A stretch of DNA of 61,651 nucleotides from Paraburkholderia sp. BCC1885 (lineage in GTDB: Bacteria > Pseudomonadota > Gammaproteobacteria > Burkholderiales > Burkholderiaceae), in NCBI RefSeq assembly GCF_900996235.1, contig NZ_CAAJGM010000211.1:1-61651 (forward strand), written 5' to 3'. Positions within the stretch are counted from its first letter, which is position 1, and each line of letters starts with the position of its first letter. This document shows positions 7,932 through 17,421 of the stretch, piece by piece. A program made the translations under genes and the position numbers. The notes under the pieces were generated by a model that searched no databases, was not told the DNA's origin, and was given only the letters and a program-made list of their open reading frames with translations.

Positions 7932-8984
7932 ATGTCTGCACCGCTGAAAACAGGATTGATGGGTTACGGTTTTGCCGGCGCGACCTTTCACGCCCCGGTG
8001 ATCGAACACTGCGGCCGGGCCACGGTCGCGGCGATTGCCACCAGCAACGCCGGGAAGGCCCGCGCCGACTATCCGCGCGCCACCATCGTGGCCGATCTCG
8101 ACGGCCTGCTCGCGCTCGACGAGCTTCAGTGCATCGTGATCGCAACGCCGAACGACACCCACTTCGACCTCGCCAGACGCACGCTCGAAGCCGGCAAACA
8201 CGTGGTGGTCGACAAGCCGGTCACGCTGACCGCCACCGAGGCCCTCACGCTCGCCAATCTGGCGCTGGCGCGCGGCCTCACGTTCGCGCCATTTCACAAC
8301 CGCCGTTGGGACGGCGATTTCCTCACCGTTCGCGATCTGCTGGCAAGCGGCGAACTGGGGCGCGTCACGCACTACGAATCGCACTTCGACCGTTTCCGTC
8401 CGGACGTGCGGCCGCGCTGGCGCGAGGAAGCGTCGCGCGGCGGCGGCCTGCTGTTCGACCTCGGACCGCATCTGATCGATCAGGCGCTGGCGCTGTTCGG
8501 CACGCCGGACACCGTGTCGGCCACCGTCAAGACGTATCGCGACGGCGACGGCGCGCCCGATTACGTGCATCTGCAACTCGGTTATGCGGGCCTCGAAGTC
8601 GTGCTGCACGCCAGCGTCCTCGCCGCGCTGGCGCCGCCGCGTTTCGCCATCGACGGCACGCGCGGCAGCTACGTCAAACGCGAACTGGACACCCAGGAAG
8701 ACCAGTTGCGGGCCGGTCTGCGTCCGGGCGACGCGGGCTTTGCCGGCGGCAACGCAGCGGGCCTGCTGCGCGTGCTGGACGCGAACAATCAGGAAGCCGA
8801 GCGCGCCTTGCCCACCCGCGATGGCGACTATGCCGGCTTCTACCAGGCCCTCGCCGCGGCGATCCTCGACGGCCAACGTTTCCCGGTCAGCCCGCAGGAT
8901 GCCGTCGACGTCATGACCATCATCGAACTGGCGGCGCAGAGCGAAGCGCAGGGCCGGCGTCTGCCGTTCGCGCGCATTCACTGA
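7932..8984 (+). CDS. Gfo/Idh/MocA family NAD(P)-dependent oxidoreductase
   Basis: 350 residues. The Rossmann motif GLMGYGFAGATFHAPVI is at about 8-24, followed by VIATPNDTHFDLARRTLEAG and the signature VVDKPVTLT, whose Lys is the usual catalytic or cofactor-contacting residue of the family. The C-terminal alpha/beta domain contains GGGLLFDLGPHLIDQAL, with the conserved D-x3-H pair. The arrangement most resembles YdgJ-like members; the substrate (an inositol, sugar or related polyol) cannot be told from sequence. It is divergent from rep across a 189-bp gap and appears monocistronic. Confidence 0.85.
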   Translation: MSAPLKTGLMGYGFAGATFHAPVIEHCGRATVAAIATSNAGKARADYPRATIVADLDGLLALDELQCIVIATPNDTHFDLARRTLEAGKHVVVDKPVTLTATEALTLANLALARGLTFAPFHNRRWDGDFLTVRDLLASGELGRVTHYESHFDRFRPDVRPRWREEASRGGGLLFDLGPHLIDQALALFGTPDTVSATVKTYRDGDGAPDYVHLQLGYAGLEVVLHASVLAALAPPRFAIDGTRGSYVKRELDTQEDQLRAGLRPGDAGFAGGNAAGLLRVLDANNQEAERALPTRDGDYAGFYQALAAAILDGQRFPVSPQDAVDVMTIIELAAQSEAQGRRLPFARIH

Positions 8985-9159
8985 GATCGCCGCTCAAATC
9001 GCAGCTTACATGCCGGTAACTGTCGCCAACAGTTCCGAAAGGAACACCCCGTTACAATATATTGCAGATCTCAGGTCAGCGGGGAGCGGCGGCCAGCCGT
9101 TTCTACCCGGTATCGATCTGACCATCGACCAAAGCGACGAAGACAAAGGAGAGTAAGGT

Positions 9160-9507
9160 ATGCAACGTTTCATCCGTGCGCTGGCTGGCTGCGCGCTGGT
9201 TTCTTCGCTGGCCGCTTGCGTGGTAACGCCGCCGCCCCCGCCGCCGGGACCGAATCCGCACGAAATCGCGGTTCAGCGTCTCAGACAGGTTGACGGCCGT
9301 GCGGATACCCTGAGCCGCCGTATCGATGCTCACGTCAACGCAGGCGCGTATCCGCCGCCGGAAGGTGGTGCACTGCATCACCGTCTCGACGAGATCCGCC
9401 GCGAAGCGCATGACATGTCCGCGCAGCATGGCGGCGGCCTGTCCGGCGACGAGCAGCGCGTGCTGAATCAGGAACTCGACGGCGCAGCTCACGCAATCGG
9501 CGAGTAA
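9160..9507 (+). CDS. Small putative lipoprotein
   Basis: 115 residues. The signal peptide MQRFIRALAGCALVSSLAAC ends in the lipobox LAAC, with Cys20 as the predicted acylation site. It is followed by a Pro-rich tether (TPPPPPPGPNP) and a charged helical domain with HRLDEIRREAHDMSAQHGG. AAGGAG precedes the ATG. A second residue is not Asp, so outer-membrane sorting is expected. I do not recognise the mature domain. A strong terminator follows directly, making it a single-gene unit. Confidence 0.75.
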   Translation: MQRFIRALAGCALVSSLAACVVTPPPPPPGPNPHEIAVQRLRQVDGRADTLSRRIDAHVNAGAYPPPEGGALHHRLDEIRREAHDMSAQHGGGLSGDEQRVLNQELDGAAHAIGE

Positions 9508-9536
9508 GCCTGCCGTCATTCGCGGGTAAAGCACCG

Positions 9537-9566
9537 GCGCGGGGAGCCATCCCCGCGCTTTTTTTT
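9537..9566 (+). terminator. Intrinsic terminator after the lipoprotein gene
   Basis: GCGCGGGG (9537-9544) pairs with CCCCGCGC (9551-9558) around a six-base loop, followed by eight T. Confidence 0.9.
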
Positions 9567-9649
9567 GGCGCGCGCCAGGCGCATCGCACCACCCCGCTTC
9601 CCTCTGAAGCCTCCATTTGACAAGCCTCCGGGCCTCGCGTACATTCGCC

Positions 9650-9952
9650 GCACGCGTCGGGAGAGCGCGCTGGCCGCAGATTTTTTGCAGGCCGCGCCGC
9701 CGAAGGGGCACACCCGCAAACTCTCAGGCAAAAGGACCGGCCGCGTCGAAGAACCCGTCTGATTCCGGCATGGTCCGGGCTTCTCAGGCAGCGGTTTTTC
9801 GCACTCTGGAGAGCGGCAGTAGCCATCGGTATCGACCATCATCGAGCCAGGCAGGCTGCCCACCGAAGGGGCGCGCGTTTCACCGTGACGGTCTGGCAAG
9901 ACTTGCAAACCCGCACGGCAGCGCAATCTCTCAGGTATCGAGGACAGAGGGG
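9650..9952 (+). promoter_or_regulatory. Tandem glycine riboswitch of the gcvTHP operon
   Basis: Two glycine aptamers precede gcvT. Aptamer I spans about 9650-9742, with GGGAGAG (9659-9665), CCGAAGGGGC (9700-9709) and AACTCTCAGGCAAAAGGACC. Aptamer II spans about 9803-9949, with CTGGAGAGCGG, ACCGAAGGGGC and ATCTCTCAGGTATCGAGGAC. These cores are the defining conserved segments of the class. Glycine binding normally turns on the cleavage system. The linker of about 60 nt is longer than usual and holds a further TTCTCAGGCA at 9781-9790. Confidence 0.93.
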
Positions 9953-9980
9953 TCATGCACGACGTCGCTCGCAGGCTTTT

Positions 9981-10013
9981 GGCCGCGAGGGATCGAGCCG
10001 CATGGCCTTTTTG
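9981..10013 (+). terminator. Candidate riboswitch expression-platform terminator
   Basis: GGCCGCG (9981-9987) can pair with CGC-AT-GGCC (9999-10007) with a two-base bulge, directly followed by five T. It lies between aptamer II and the gcvT start, so it could be the glycine-controlled terminator. The alternative fold was not computed. Confidence 0.5.
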
Positions 10014-10041
10014 TTATCCGTCGAGAATGCCCGAGGCCCCG

Positions 10042-11160
10042 ATGACCGAACTCAAACACACCCCGCTTAACGCCGCCCATCGCGCGCTGAATGCCCGCAT
10101 GGTCGATTTCGGCGGCTGGGACATGCCCGTCAACTACGGCTCGCAGATCGACGAACACCGCGCGGTGCGCACCGACGCCGGCATGTTCGACGTCTCGCAT
10201 ATGTGCGTCGTCGATTTCACCGGCGAGCGGGTACGCGCCTTTTTCGAGCATGCGCTCGCCAATAACGTCGGCAAGCTGCAAACGCCGGGCCGCGCGCTCT
10301 ACACCTGCCTGCTGAACCCGCAAGGCGGCGTGATCGACGACCTGATCGTCTATTTCTTCTCCGAGACCCATTTCCGCACGGTGGTCAACGCCGCCACCGC
10401 GGAAAAAGACGTCGCCTGGTTCGGCAAGCTCAACGCCGAAGGCCAGTACGGCCTCACCATCACGCCGCGCCGCGATCTGGCGATCGTCGCCGTGCAAGGC
10501 CCGAATGCCCGCGACAAGGTCTGGCAAGTCGCGCCGTCCACCCGCACCTCCACCGAACTGCTGAAGCCGTTCAACGCGGCGATCATCGACAGCACGCCGT
10601 TCGGCGAACTGATGGTGGCGCGCACCGGCTATACCGGCGAAGACGGTTTTGAAATCGTCCTGCCGGCCACGTCCGTCTGCGAGTTCTGGGACGCGCTGGT
10701 GCGCCAAGGTGTCCGCCCCGCCGGTCTCGGCGCGCGCGACACGCTGCGCCTCGAAGCCGGCATGAACCTGTACGGCCAGGATATGGACGACAACGTCTCG
10801 CCGCTGGACGCCGGTCTCGCCTGGACCGTCGATCTGAATTCGCCGCGCGATTTCGTCGGCAAGGCCAGACTTGAAGCCGACGGTTGCCGGTCCGCGTTCG
10901 TCGGCCTGATCCTGCAAAAGGAAAACGGCAAGGCGGGCGGCGTGCTGCGCGCCCATCAGAAGGTCGTCACGCCGCACGGCGACGGCGAAATCACCAGCGG
11001 CACGTTCTCGCCCACCATGCAGGAATCCATCGCCTTCGCGCGCGTGCCGAAAGACGTGAAGCCCGGCGATATCGTCCACGTGCAGATCCGCGATAAAGCC
11101 CTTCCCGCAAGCGTGGTAAAACTGCCATTCGTGCGCAACGGCAAAGTGCTGGCCGTGTAG
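10042..11160 (+). CDS. gcvT: Aminomethyltransferase, glycine cleavage T protein
   Basis: 372 residues. It transfers the methylene group from the aminomethyl-lipoyl H protein to tetrahydrofolate and releases ammonia. Family segments are clear: MVDFGGWDMPVNYGSQIDEH near the N-terminus, FDVSHM, TGYTGEDGFEI and LGARDTLRLEAGMNLYGQD in the middle, and a C-terminal GEITSGTFSPTMQESIAFARV barrel. The start at 10042 (MTELKH) follows GAGG and gives the usual length; an in-frame ATG at 10027 is possible. It is the first gene of the riboswitch-controlled gcv operon. Confidence 0.95.
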   Translation: MTELKHTPLNAAHRALNARMVDFGGWDMPVNYGSQIDEHRAVRTDAGMFDVSHMCVVDFTGERVRAFFEHALANNVGKLQTPGRALYTCLLNPQGGVIDDLIVYFFSETHFRTVVNAATAEKDVAWFGKLNAEGQYGLTITPRRDLAIVAVQGPNARDKVWQVAPSTRTSTELLKPFNAAIIDSTPFGELMVARTGYTGEDGFEIVLPATSVCEFWDALVRQGVRPAGLGARDTLRLEAGMNLYGQDMDDNVSPLDAGLAWTVDLNSPRDFVGKARLEADGCRSAFVGLILQKENGKAGGVLRAHQKVVTPHGDGEITSGTFSPTMQESIAFARVPKDVKPGDIVHVQIRDKALPASVVKLPFVRNGKVLAV

Positions 11161-11223
11161 GCAGTCCGTCGCGCACGCGCCCCTCTTTCAAGTCAATTAC
11201 CGAACCCCGTACAGGAGCATCCA

Positions 11224-11604
11224 ATGAGCATCCCGGCCGATCTGAAATACACCGAATCGCACGAATGGGTCCGCACCGAAGCGGACGGCACGCTGACGGT
11301 CGGCATTACCGACCACGCGCAGGAAGCGCTCGGCGACATCGTCTTCTTCGAAGTCCAGGAACTGGGCAAGACCGTCAGCGCCGGCGACACCGTCGCGGTC
11401 ATCGAATCCGTGAAGGCCGCTTCCGATATCTACGCGCCGGTCTCGGGCGAAATCATCGAAGCCAATACGGCCGTGGCCGACACGCCCGACTCCGTCAACA
11501 GCGCGCCGTATGAAAGCTGGCTGTTCAAGATCAAGCCGGCAGCGGGCGCGACGCAAGAACGCCTGATCGACGCCGACGCGTACACGAAGTCCATCGGCGC
11601 CTAA
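11224..11604 (+). CDS. gcvH: Glycine cleavage H protein
   Basis: 126 residues, standard length. The protein carries the lipoyl arm that shuttles the aminomethyl group between GcvP, GcvT and dihydrolipoamide dehydrogenase. The lipoylated Lys is residue 64 in VIESVKAASDIYAPVSGE. The N-terminal YTESHEWVRTE is typical of the family. AGGAG precedes the ATG at good spacing. It sits 63 bases after gcvT in the same operon. Confidence 0.97.
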   Translation: MSIPADLKYTESHEWVRTEADGTLTVGITDHAQEALGDIVFFEVQELGKTVSAGDTVAVIESVKAASDIYAPVSGEIIEANTAVADTPDSVNSAPYESWLFKIKPAAGATQERLIDADAYTKSIGA

Positions 11605-11691
11605 GTTTCAAAGCCAGCCTTTAAAACTCGCTCTAAACCGTAAGGTGCGGCATCCGACGAACGCGGATGGCCGCACCGCCAGGAACACCCC

Positions 11692-14622
11692 ATGAAGCTC
11701 GAACACCCGGATCGTCTGATGAACCGCACTCCTCTCTCGCTTGCCGCGCTCGAAGTGCATGACGCCTTCGCCGAACGGCACATCGGCCCGGACTCGGCCG
11801 ACCAGCAGGCGATGCTCGAAGCCCTCGGCTTCGCCTCGCGCGCCGCGCTGATCGACGCCGTGATTCCGCAGACGATCCGCCGCACCGAGGCGCTGCCGCT
11901 CGGCCCCTTCGGCCAACCGAAGAGTGAAGCCGAAGCGCTCGCCGCGCTGCGTGAACTGGCGGACAAGAACCAGGTGTTCCGCTCGTATATCGGGCAGGGC
12001 TATTACAACGCGCACACCCCCACGGTGATTCTGCGCAACGTGCTCGAAAATCCGGCGTGGTACACGGCTTACACGCCGTATCAGCCGGAAATCTCGCAAG
12101 GCCGTCTCGAAGCGCTGCTGAATTTCCAGCAGATGATCATCGACCTGACCGGCCTCGCCATCTCCAACGCGTCGCTGCTCGACGAATCCACCGCCGCCGC
12201 CGAAGCGATGACGCTGCTGCAGCGCGTGGGCAAACCGAAGTCGAACGTGTTCTACGTCGCCGACGACGTGCTGCCGCAAACCATCGAAGTGGTGAAGACA
12301 CGCGCCACGCCGGTCGGCATCGAGGTGAAGGTCGGCCCCGCAGCGGATGCGGCGAACGCCAACGCCTTCGGCGTGCTGCTGCAATATCCGGGCGCGAACG
12401 GCGATGTGCGCGACTATCGCGCGCTCGCTGACGCCATCCACGCAGCGGGCGGCCACGTGGTCGTCGCCGCCGACCTGCTCGCGCTCACCGTGCTCACGCC
12501 GCCGGGCGAATGGGGCGCGGACGTGGCCGTCGGCAATACGCAGCGCTTCGGCGTGCCGGTCGGCTTCGGCGGTCCGCACGCGGCATACCTCGCCGTGCGC
12601 GACGAATTCAAGCGTCAGATGCCGGGCCGCCTGGTGGGCGTCACCGTCGACGCGCAAGGCAAGCCCGCGCTGCGTCTCGCGCTGCAAACGCGTGAACAGC
12701 ACATCCGTCGCGAAAAAGCGACCTCGAACGTGTGTACCGCGCAGGCGCTGCTCGCCATCATGGCCAGCATGTACGCGGTGTATCACGGCCCGCATGGTCT
12801 GAAGACGATCGCCTTGCGCGTGAACCGCATCGCCGCGCTGCTCGCCGCGGGCGCGAAAAAGCTCGGCTACACGCTCGTCAACGAAACCTTCTTCGACACG
12901 CTGACATTCGACACCGGCGCCCGCACGCAAGCGCTGCACGACGCGGCAACCGCCCGGCGCATCAATCTGCGCCGCGTGAGCGAAACGCGCGTCGGCATTT
13001 CCATTGACGAAACCACCTCGCGCAACGATCTCGCCGACCTGCTGGCCGCGTTCGCGCAAGCGGCGTCCGCGAGCGACGTGCCGCAAATCGACGCGCTCGA
13101 CGCCGAACTGCCCGGCGAAAGCGCCGTGCCGGCCGCGCTCCAACGTACCAGCGCGTACCTCACGCACCATGTGTTCAACCGCCATCATTCGGAGACGGAA
13201 ATGCTGCGCTACCTGCGCAGTCTCTCTGATAAGGATCTGGCGCTCGACCGCTCGATGATTCCGCTTGGCTCCTGCACGATGAAGCTGAACGCGACCTCGG
13301 AAATGCTGCCGGTCACGTGGCCCGAGTTTGGTCAGATTCACCCGTTCGCGCCGGCTGAGCAGACCGTCGGCTACCGCGAAATGATCGATCAGCTCGAACA
13401 GATGCTGGTGGCGGCAACCGGTTACGCGGCGGTCTCGCTGCAACCGAACGCCGGCTCGCAAGGTGAATACGCCGGTCTGCTGATCATTCACGCGTATCAC
13501 GCGTCGCGCGGCGAGGGGCATCGCAATGTCTGTCTGATTCCCGCTTCGGCGCACGGCACGAATCCGGCGTCGGCGCAGATGGCCGGCATGCAGGTGGTCG
13601 TGGTGGCGTGCGATGCGCAAGGCAACGTCGACATTGAAGACCTGAAGGCGAAGGCCGCGCAGCATGCGGACAAGCTCGCGGCAATCATGATCACGTATCC
13701 GTCGACGCACGGCGTGTTCGAAGCGAACGTGCGCGAAATCTGCGAGATCGTGCATGCGCATGGCGGCCAGGTCTATGTGGACGGCGCCAACATGAACGCG
13801 ATGGTCGGCCTGTGCGCGCCGGGCCAGTTCGGAGGCGACGTCTCGCACCTGAATCTGCACAAGACGTTCTGCATTCCGCACGGCGGCGGCGGACCGGGTG
13901 TCGGTCCGGTGGCAGTCGGCGCGCACCTTGCGCAGTTCCTGCCCAATCAGACCTCGTCGGGCTACGAGCGCGCACCGCAAGGTATCGGCGCGGTTTCAGG
14001 CGCGCCCTACGGCTCCGCATCGATTCTTCCCATTTCGTGGATGTACATCGCGATGATGGGCGCGAAGAACCTCACCGCCGCCACCGAGACCGCGATCCTC
14101 AACGCCAACTACGTCGCCAACAAACTGGCGCCGCATTACCCGGTGCTGTATTCGGGCCCCGGTGGGCTGGTCGCGCACGAGTGCATTCTCGATCTGCGTC
14201 CGATCAAGGACTCGAGCGGCATCACCGTCGACGACGTCGCCAAGCGCCTCGCCGACTACGGCTTCCATGCGCCCACCATGAGCTTCCCGGTGCCGGGTAC
14301 GCTGATGGTCGAGCCGACCGAATCGGAATCGAAGGAAGAACTCGATCGCTTCATCGAAGCCATGACGGCGATCCGCGAGGAAATCCGCGCCGTCGAGGAA
14401 GGCCGTCTGGATCGTGAAGACAATCCGCTGAAGCACGCGCCGCACACAGCGGCCGTGGTGATTGCGGATGACTGGAAGCACGCTTACCCGCGTGAAACCG
14501 CGGCGTACCCGCTGCCGTCGCTGATCGCGAAAAAGTACTGGCCGCCGGTTGGCCGTGCGGACAACGTGTATGGCGACCGCAATCTGTTCTGCTCGTGCGT
14601 GCCGATCGCGGATTACGAGTAA
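11692..14622 (+). CDS. gcvP: Glycine dehydrogenase (decarboxylating), P protein
   Basis: 976 residues, the long single-chain form. Both halves carry the fold-type I transaminase domain; the PLP Lys is residue 724 in HLNLHKTFCIPHGGGG of the C-terminal half. The N-terminal half has FAERHIGPD and YTPYQPEISQGRLEALLNFQ, typical of bacterial P proteins. It decarboxylates glycine and loads the aminomethyl group on GcvH. An in-frame ATG at 11719 is an alternative start. It is the last gene of the operon; a GC-rich hairpin follows. Confidence 0.96.
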   Translation: MKLEHPDRLMNRTPLSLAALEVHDAFAERHIGPDSADQQAMLEALGFASRAALIDAVIPQTIRRTEALPLGPFGQPKSEAEALAALRELADKNQVFRSYIGQGYYNAHTPTVILRNVLENPAWYTAYTPYQPEISQGRLEALLNFQQMIIDLTGLAISNASLLDESTAAAEAMTLLQRVGKPKSNVFYVADDVLPQTIEVVKTRATPVGIEVKVGPAADAANANAFGVLLQYPGANGDVRDYRALADAIHAAGGHVVVAADLLALTVLTPPGEWGADVAVGNTQRFGVPVGFGGPHAAYLAVRDEFKRQMPGRLVGVTVDAQGKPALRLALQTREQHIRREKATSNVCTAQALLAIMASMYAVYHGPHGLKTIALRVNRIAALLAAGAKKLGYTLVNETFFDTLTFDTGARTQALHDAATARRINLRRVSETRVGISIDETTSRNDLADLLAAFAQAASASDVPQIDALDAELPGESAVPAALQRTSAYLTHHVFNRHHSETEMLRYLRSLSDKDLALDRSMIPLGSCTMKLNATSEMLPVTWPEFGQIHPFAPAEQTVGYREMIDQLEQMLVAATGYAAVSLQPNAGSQGEYAGLLIIHAYHASRGEGHRNVCLIPASAHGTNPASAQMAGMQVVVVACDAQGNVDIEDLKAKAAQHADKLAAIMITYPSTHGVFEANVREICEIVHAHGGQVYVDGANMNAMVGLCAPGQFGGDVSHLNLHKTFCIPHGGGGPGVGPVAVGAHLAQFLPNQTSSGYERAPQGIGAVSGAPYGSASILPISWMYIAMMGAKNLTAATETAILNANYVANKLAPHYPVLYSGPGGLVAHECILDLRPIKDSSGITVDDVAKRLADYGFHAPTMSFPVPGTLMVEPTESESKEELDRFIEAMTAIREEIRAVEEGRLDREDNPLKHAPHTAAVVIADDWKHAYPRETAAYPLPSLIAKKYWPPVGRADNVYGDRNLFCSCVPIADYE

Positions 14623-14646
14623 AGCCACTTTAGCGACTGTCCTGAA

Positions 14647-14674
14647 CCACACGCCACCTTGAAGCGGCGTGTGG
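14647..14674 (+). terminator. Hairpin after gcvP
   Basis: CCACACGCC (14647-14655) pairs perfectly with GGCGTGTGG (14666-14674). There is no T-run, so it may be a weak or Rho-assisted terminator or an RNA-stabilising hairpin. Confidence 0.4.
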
Positions 14675-14740
14675 TCCTGTCGCTCGTGCCCGGGAACAGC
14701 TAACATCACACACCGAATCAGCCCAACGAAGGAGTTTTGC

Positions 14741-15883
14741 ATGGTGCGAAAGGTGCTAGTGATGCAAGGCCGGAACCATCCAGGACGCATGCCGTCGTGG
14801 CAGGCAGGGGGGACCTCGCTGGCCCTGCTGCTGGTATGCGGCGCGGCCGCCATGCTGCCGGCGCGGCAAGCCCGCGCAGCGATGAATTTTTGTGCAGCGC
14901 CCGCGCTGCAGACCAGTGAACGCACCAATGCCGATCCCGGCGTCAAGGCGCTCGTCGGCAACGTGCAAGGACATCTGAACGACCCGCCCCACGCGGTGTC
15001 GAAGCTGCACACCGAGGGCACGCTGCCGCACGAAGGCATCTACGATCAAAGCGTCGAGGCGGAGAAGGATCTCGACCTGCTGCGCGACGCCGCGCTCGCC
15101 TGGCGCGCCACCAGCGACGACCGTTATCTGAAGCTGGTCGACCGTCTGCTATACGCCTGGGTCACCACCTACGAACCGAGTTTCAATCCGATCGACGAAA
15201 CCCGGTTCGAGGGCCTGATCCTCGCCTACGACATGACCGCGAGCGCGCTGCCGGTGAAGACCCGCAACGCGGCCATGACGTTCCTGACGAAATTCGGCAA
15301 CGGCTACATCGCGCAGATCGACGCGCAACCGCGCCCGCTCACCGGCACGTTCCGCAACAACTGGCAGAGTCACCGCATCAAGCTGATTGCCATGGCGGCG
15401 TTCACGCTCGACAACCGCAAGATGATCAACGCGGCGCAGCGGCTGTTCGTGGAGCACATTGGCGACAACATCGAGCCCGACGGTTCGACGATCGATTTCA
15501 AGGAACGCGATGCGCTGCATTACGTCACCTACGATCTGCAGCCGCTCGTGACCGCCGCGCTGGCCGCGCGCCGCCACAACCGTAACTGGTTGCCGGAGAA
15601 AGCCAGCAACGATGCGACGCTGGCCGCCGCGCTCAGCTGGCTGACGCCCTACGCGTTGGGCACGAAGACGCACGAAGAATTCGTGCATTCGGATGTCCCG
15701 TTCGACGCCAAACGTCGCGAAGCCGGCTTGCCCGGCTATTCGGGCGAATGGGATCCGAAGAACGCGGCAGAACTGTTTCACCTGGCGGCGCGGCTCGATG
15801 GCCGCTATGCGCCGATCGCGCTGCATCTGGCACCCAACCCGCCCGCATGGCTGGCCGTGTGCCTGCCGCTGCCGGCGCGGTAA
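14741..15883 (+). CDS. Alginate lyase family protein, exported
   Basis: 380 residues, preceded by AAGGAG seven bases before the ATG. An N-terminal signal region (about residues 20-48, SLALLLVCGAAAMLPARQARA) with an AxA site suggests export to the periplasm. The mature part is an all-helical (alpha/alpha) domain of the PF05426 type, with LLYAWVTTYEPSFNPIDETRFEG split around a central NNWQSHRIKLIAMAAF that occupies the place of the catalytic Asn/His segment in alginate lyases. Substrate is uncertain; related proteins in Burkholderiales are often annotated only by family. It stands between gcvP and sdaA but has no evident link to glycine metabolism. Confidence 0.75.
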   Translation: MVRKVLVMQGRNHPGRMPSWQAGGTSLALLLVCGAAAMLPARQARAAMNFCAAPALQTSERTNADPGVKALVGNVQGHLNDPPHAVSKLHTEGTLPHEGIYDQSVEAEKDLDLLRDAALAWRATSDDRYLKLVDRLLYAWVTTYEPSFNPIDETRFEGLILAYDMTASALPVKTRNAAMTFLTKFGNGYIAQIDAQPRPLTGTFRNNWQSHRIKLIAMAAFTLDNRKMINAAQRLFVEHIGDNIEPDGSTIDFKERDALHYVTYDLQPLVTAALAARRHNRNWLPEKASNDATLAAALSWLTPYALGTKTHEEFVHSDVPFDAKRREAGLPGYSGEWDPKNAAELFHLAARLDGRYAPIALHLAPNPPAWLAVCLPLPAR

Positions 15884-15911
15884 TTCGAATTTTTCTCTTG
15901 CAGGAGCAGTA

Positions 15912-17300
15912 ATGGCAGTCAGCGTTTTCGACCTCTTCAAAATCGGCATCGGGCCATCCAGTTCCCATACGGTGGGGCCGATGCGTGCGGCGCTGATGTT
16001 CGTCCAGGGGCTCGAACGTGACGCGCTGCTGGCGGCCACGGCTTCGGTGAAGGTCGATCTGTACGGCTCGCTCGGCGCCACCGGCAAAGGCCACGGCACC
16101 GATCGCGGCGTCATGCTCGGCCTGATGGGCGACGCGCCGGACACCGTCGATCCGGATACGATCGCGCAGCGCCTGGAAGCGGTGCGCGTCTCGCGCTCGC
16201 TGCCGCTGCTGGGCACGCATCCGGTGCCGTTCGTGCAGAAGGACCACATTTCGTTTTACCGTCAGGCGCTCACCGAGCATCCGAACGGCCTGAAACTGCG
16301 TGCATTCGATGCACAAGGCGGGACGCTGCGGGAATCGACGTATCTATCGGTGGGCGGCGGCTTTGTCGTCACGGCCGGCGCGCCGAATACCAAGGTGCTG
16401 AGCGCCGTCGACCAGTTGCCGCACCCGTTTCGCAGCGGCAACGAACTGCTCGCGCTGTGCCAGGCCACCGGCAAGAGCATCGCGCAACTGATGTGGGACA
16501 ACGAGCGCGTCTGGCATACCGAAGAGGAAACGCGTACCGGCCTGCTGAAGATCTGGGACGTGATGCAGTCGTGCGTCGCGCGCGGTTGCGGCATCGGCAA
16601 TCCCGACGCGGACGGCAATCTGCCTGGGCCCTTCCAGGTGAAACGGCGCGCGCCGCAGTTGTATCGCTCGTTGTCCGGCAATCCGGAGCTGGCGCTGCGC
16701 GATCCGTTGTCGATGATCGACTGGATCAATCTGTACGCGATTGCCGTCAATGAAGAAAATGCGGCCGGCGGCCGCGTGGTCACGGCGCCGACCAACGGCG
16801 CGGCCGGCATCATCCCGGCCGTGCTGCATTACTACACGCGGTTCATGCCGGGTTCGAACCAGCAGGGCGTGATCGACTTCCTGATGACGGCGGCGGCGAT
16901 CGGCATTCTGTACAAGCTGAATGCGTCGATTTCGGGCGCGGAAGTCGGCTGCCAGGGCGAAGTGGGCGTGGCCTGCTCGATGGCCGCTGGCGCATTGGCC
17001 GCAGTGATGGGCGGCACACCCGGACAGGTCGAAAATGCCGCGGAAATCGGCATGGAACATAACCTCGGACTCACCTGCGATCCGGTGGGCGGGATGGTGC
17101 AGATTCCGTGCATCGAACGTAACGCGATGGCCTCGGTGAAGGCGGTCAATGCGGCCCGCATGGCGTTGCGGGGCGACGGCAGCCACTATGTTTCGCTGGA
17201 CTCCGTCATCAAGACGATGCGCGAAACCGGCGCGGATATGAAGACCAAGTACAAGGAAACCTCGCGCGGCGGTCTGGCGGTGAATATCGTCGAGTGTTGA
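15912..17300 (+). CDS. sdaA: L-serine ammonia-lyase (L-serine dehydratase)
   Basis: 462 residues, single-chain [4Fe-4S] type. It converts L-serine to pyruvate and ammonia. The N-terminal beta domain begins VFDLFKIGIGPSSSHTVGPM, the family hallmark. The C-terminal alpha domain has the cluster cysteines in GCQGEVGVACSMAAG and LTCDPVGGMVQIPCIERNAM. The start at 15912 follows GGAG; the open frame upstream lies inside the preceding gene. Its place after gcvTHP fits a route glycine to serine (through GlyA elsewhere) to pyruvate; it lies 28 bases after the alginate-lyase-like gene and may be read with it. Confidence 0.95.
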   Translation: MAVSVFDLFKIGIGPSSSHTVGPMRAALMFVQGLERDALLAATASVKVDLYGSLGATGKGHGTDRGVMLGLMGDAPDTVDPDTIAQRLEAVRVSRSLPLLGTHPVPFVQKDHISFYRQALTEHPNGLKLRAFDAQGGTLRESTYLSVGGGFVVTAGAPNTKVLSAVDQLPHPFRSGNELLALCQATGKSIAQLMWDNERVWHTEEETRTGLLKIWDVMQSCVARGCGIGNPDADGNLPGPFQVKRRAPQLYRSLSGNPELALRDPLSMIDWINLYAIAVNEENAAGGRVVTAPTNGAAGIIPAVLHYYTRFMPGSNQQGVIDFLMTAAAIGILYKLNASISGAEVGCQGEVGVACSMAAGALAAVMGGTPGQVENAAEIGMEHNLGLTCDPVGGMVQIPCIERNAMASVKAVNAARMALRGDGSHYVSLDSVIKTMRETGADMKTKYKETSRGGLAVNIVEC

Positions 17301-17421
17301 GGTCGCGCGGCGGCGCTACCCATGCGCGTGACACCGGCTGCCGAGTCGGCGTAAGCTGTCGAAGCCCGTCGGCCCGCTCGTGGTCGACCCGCCGACCGAC
17401 CCGCCTGGAGGCCCCATCGCA

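Noticed and set aside
7743..8981. Upstream extension of the rep reading frame by about 410 codons
   Set aside because: It is antisense to the oxidoreductase gene, has no helicase homology, and a Rep-like N-terminus starts cleanly at 7742.
11608..13980. 790-codon minus-strand frame opposite gcvP
   Set aside because: Antisense shadow caused by strong third-position GC; no motif or ribosome-binding site.
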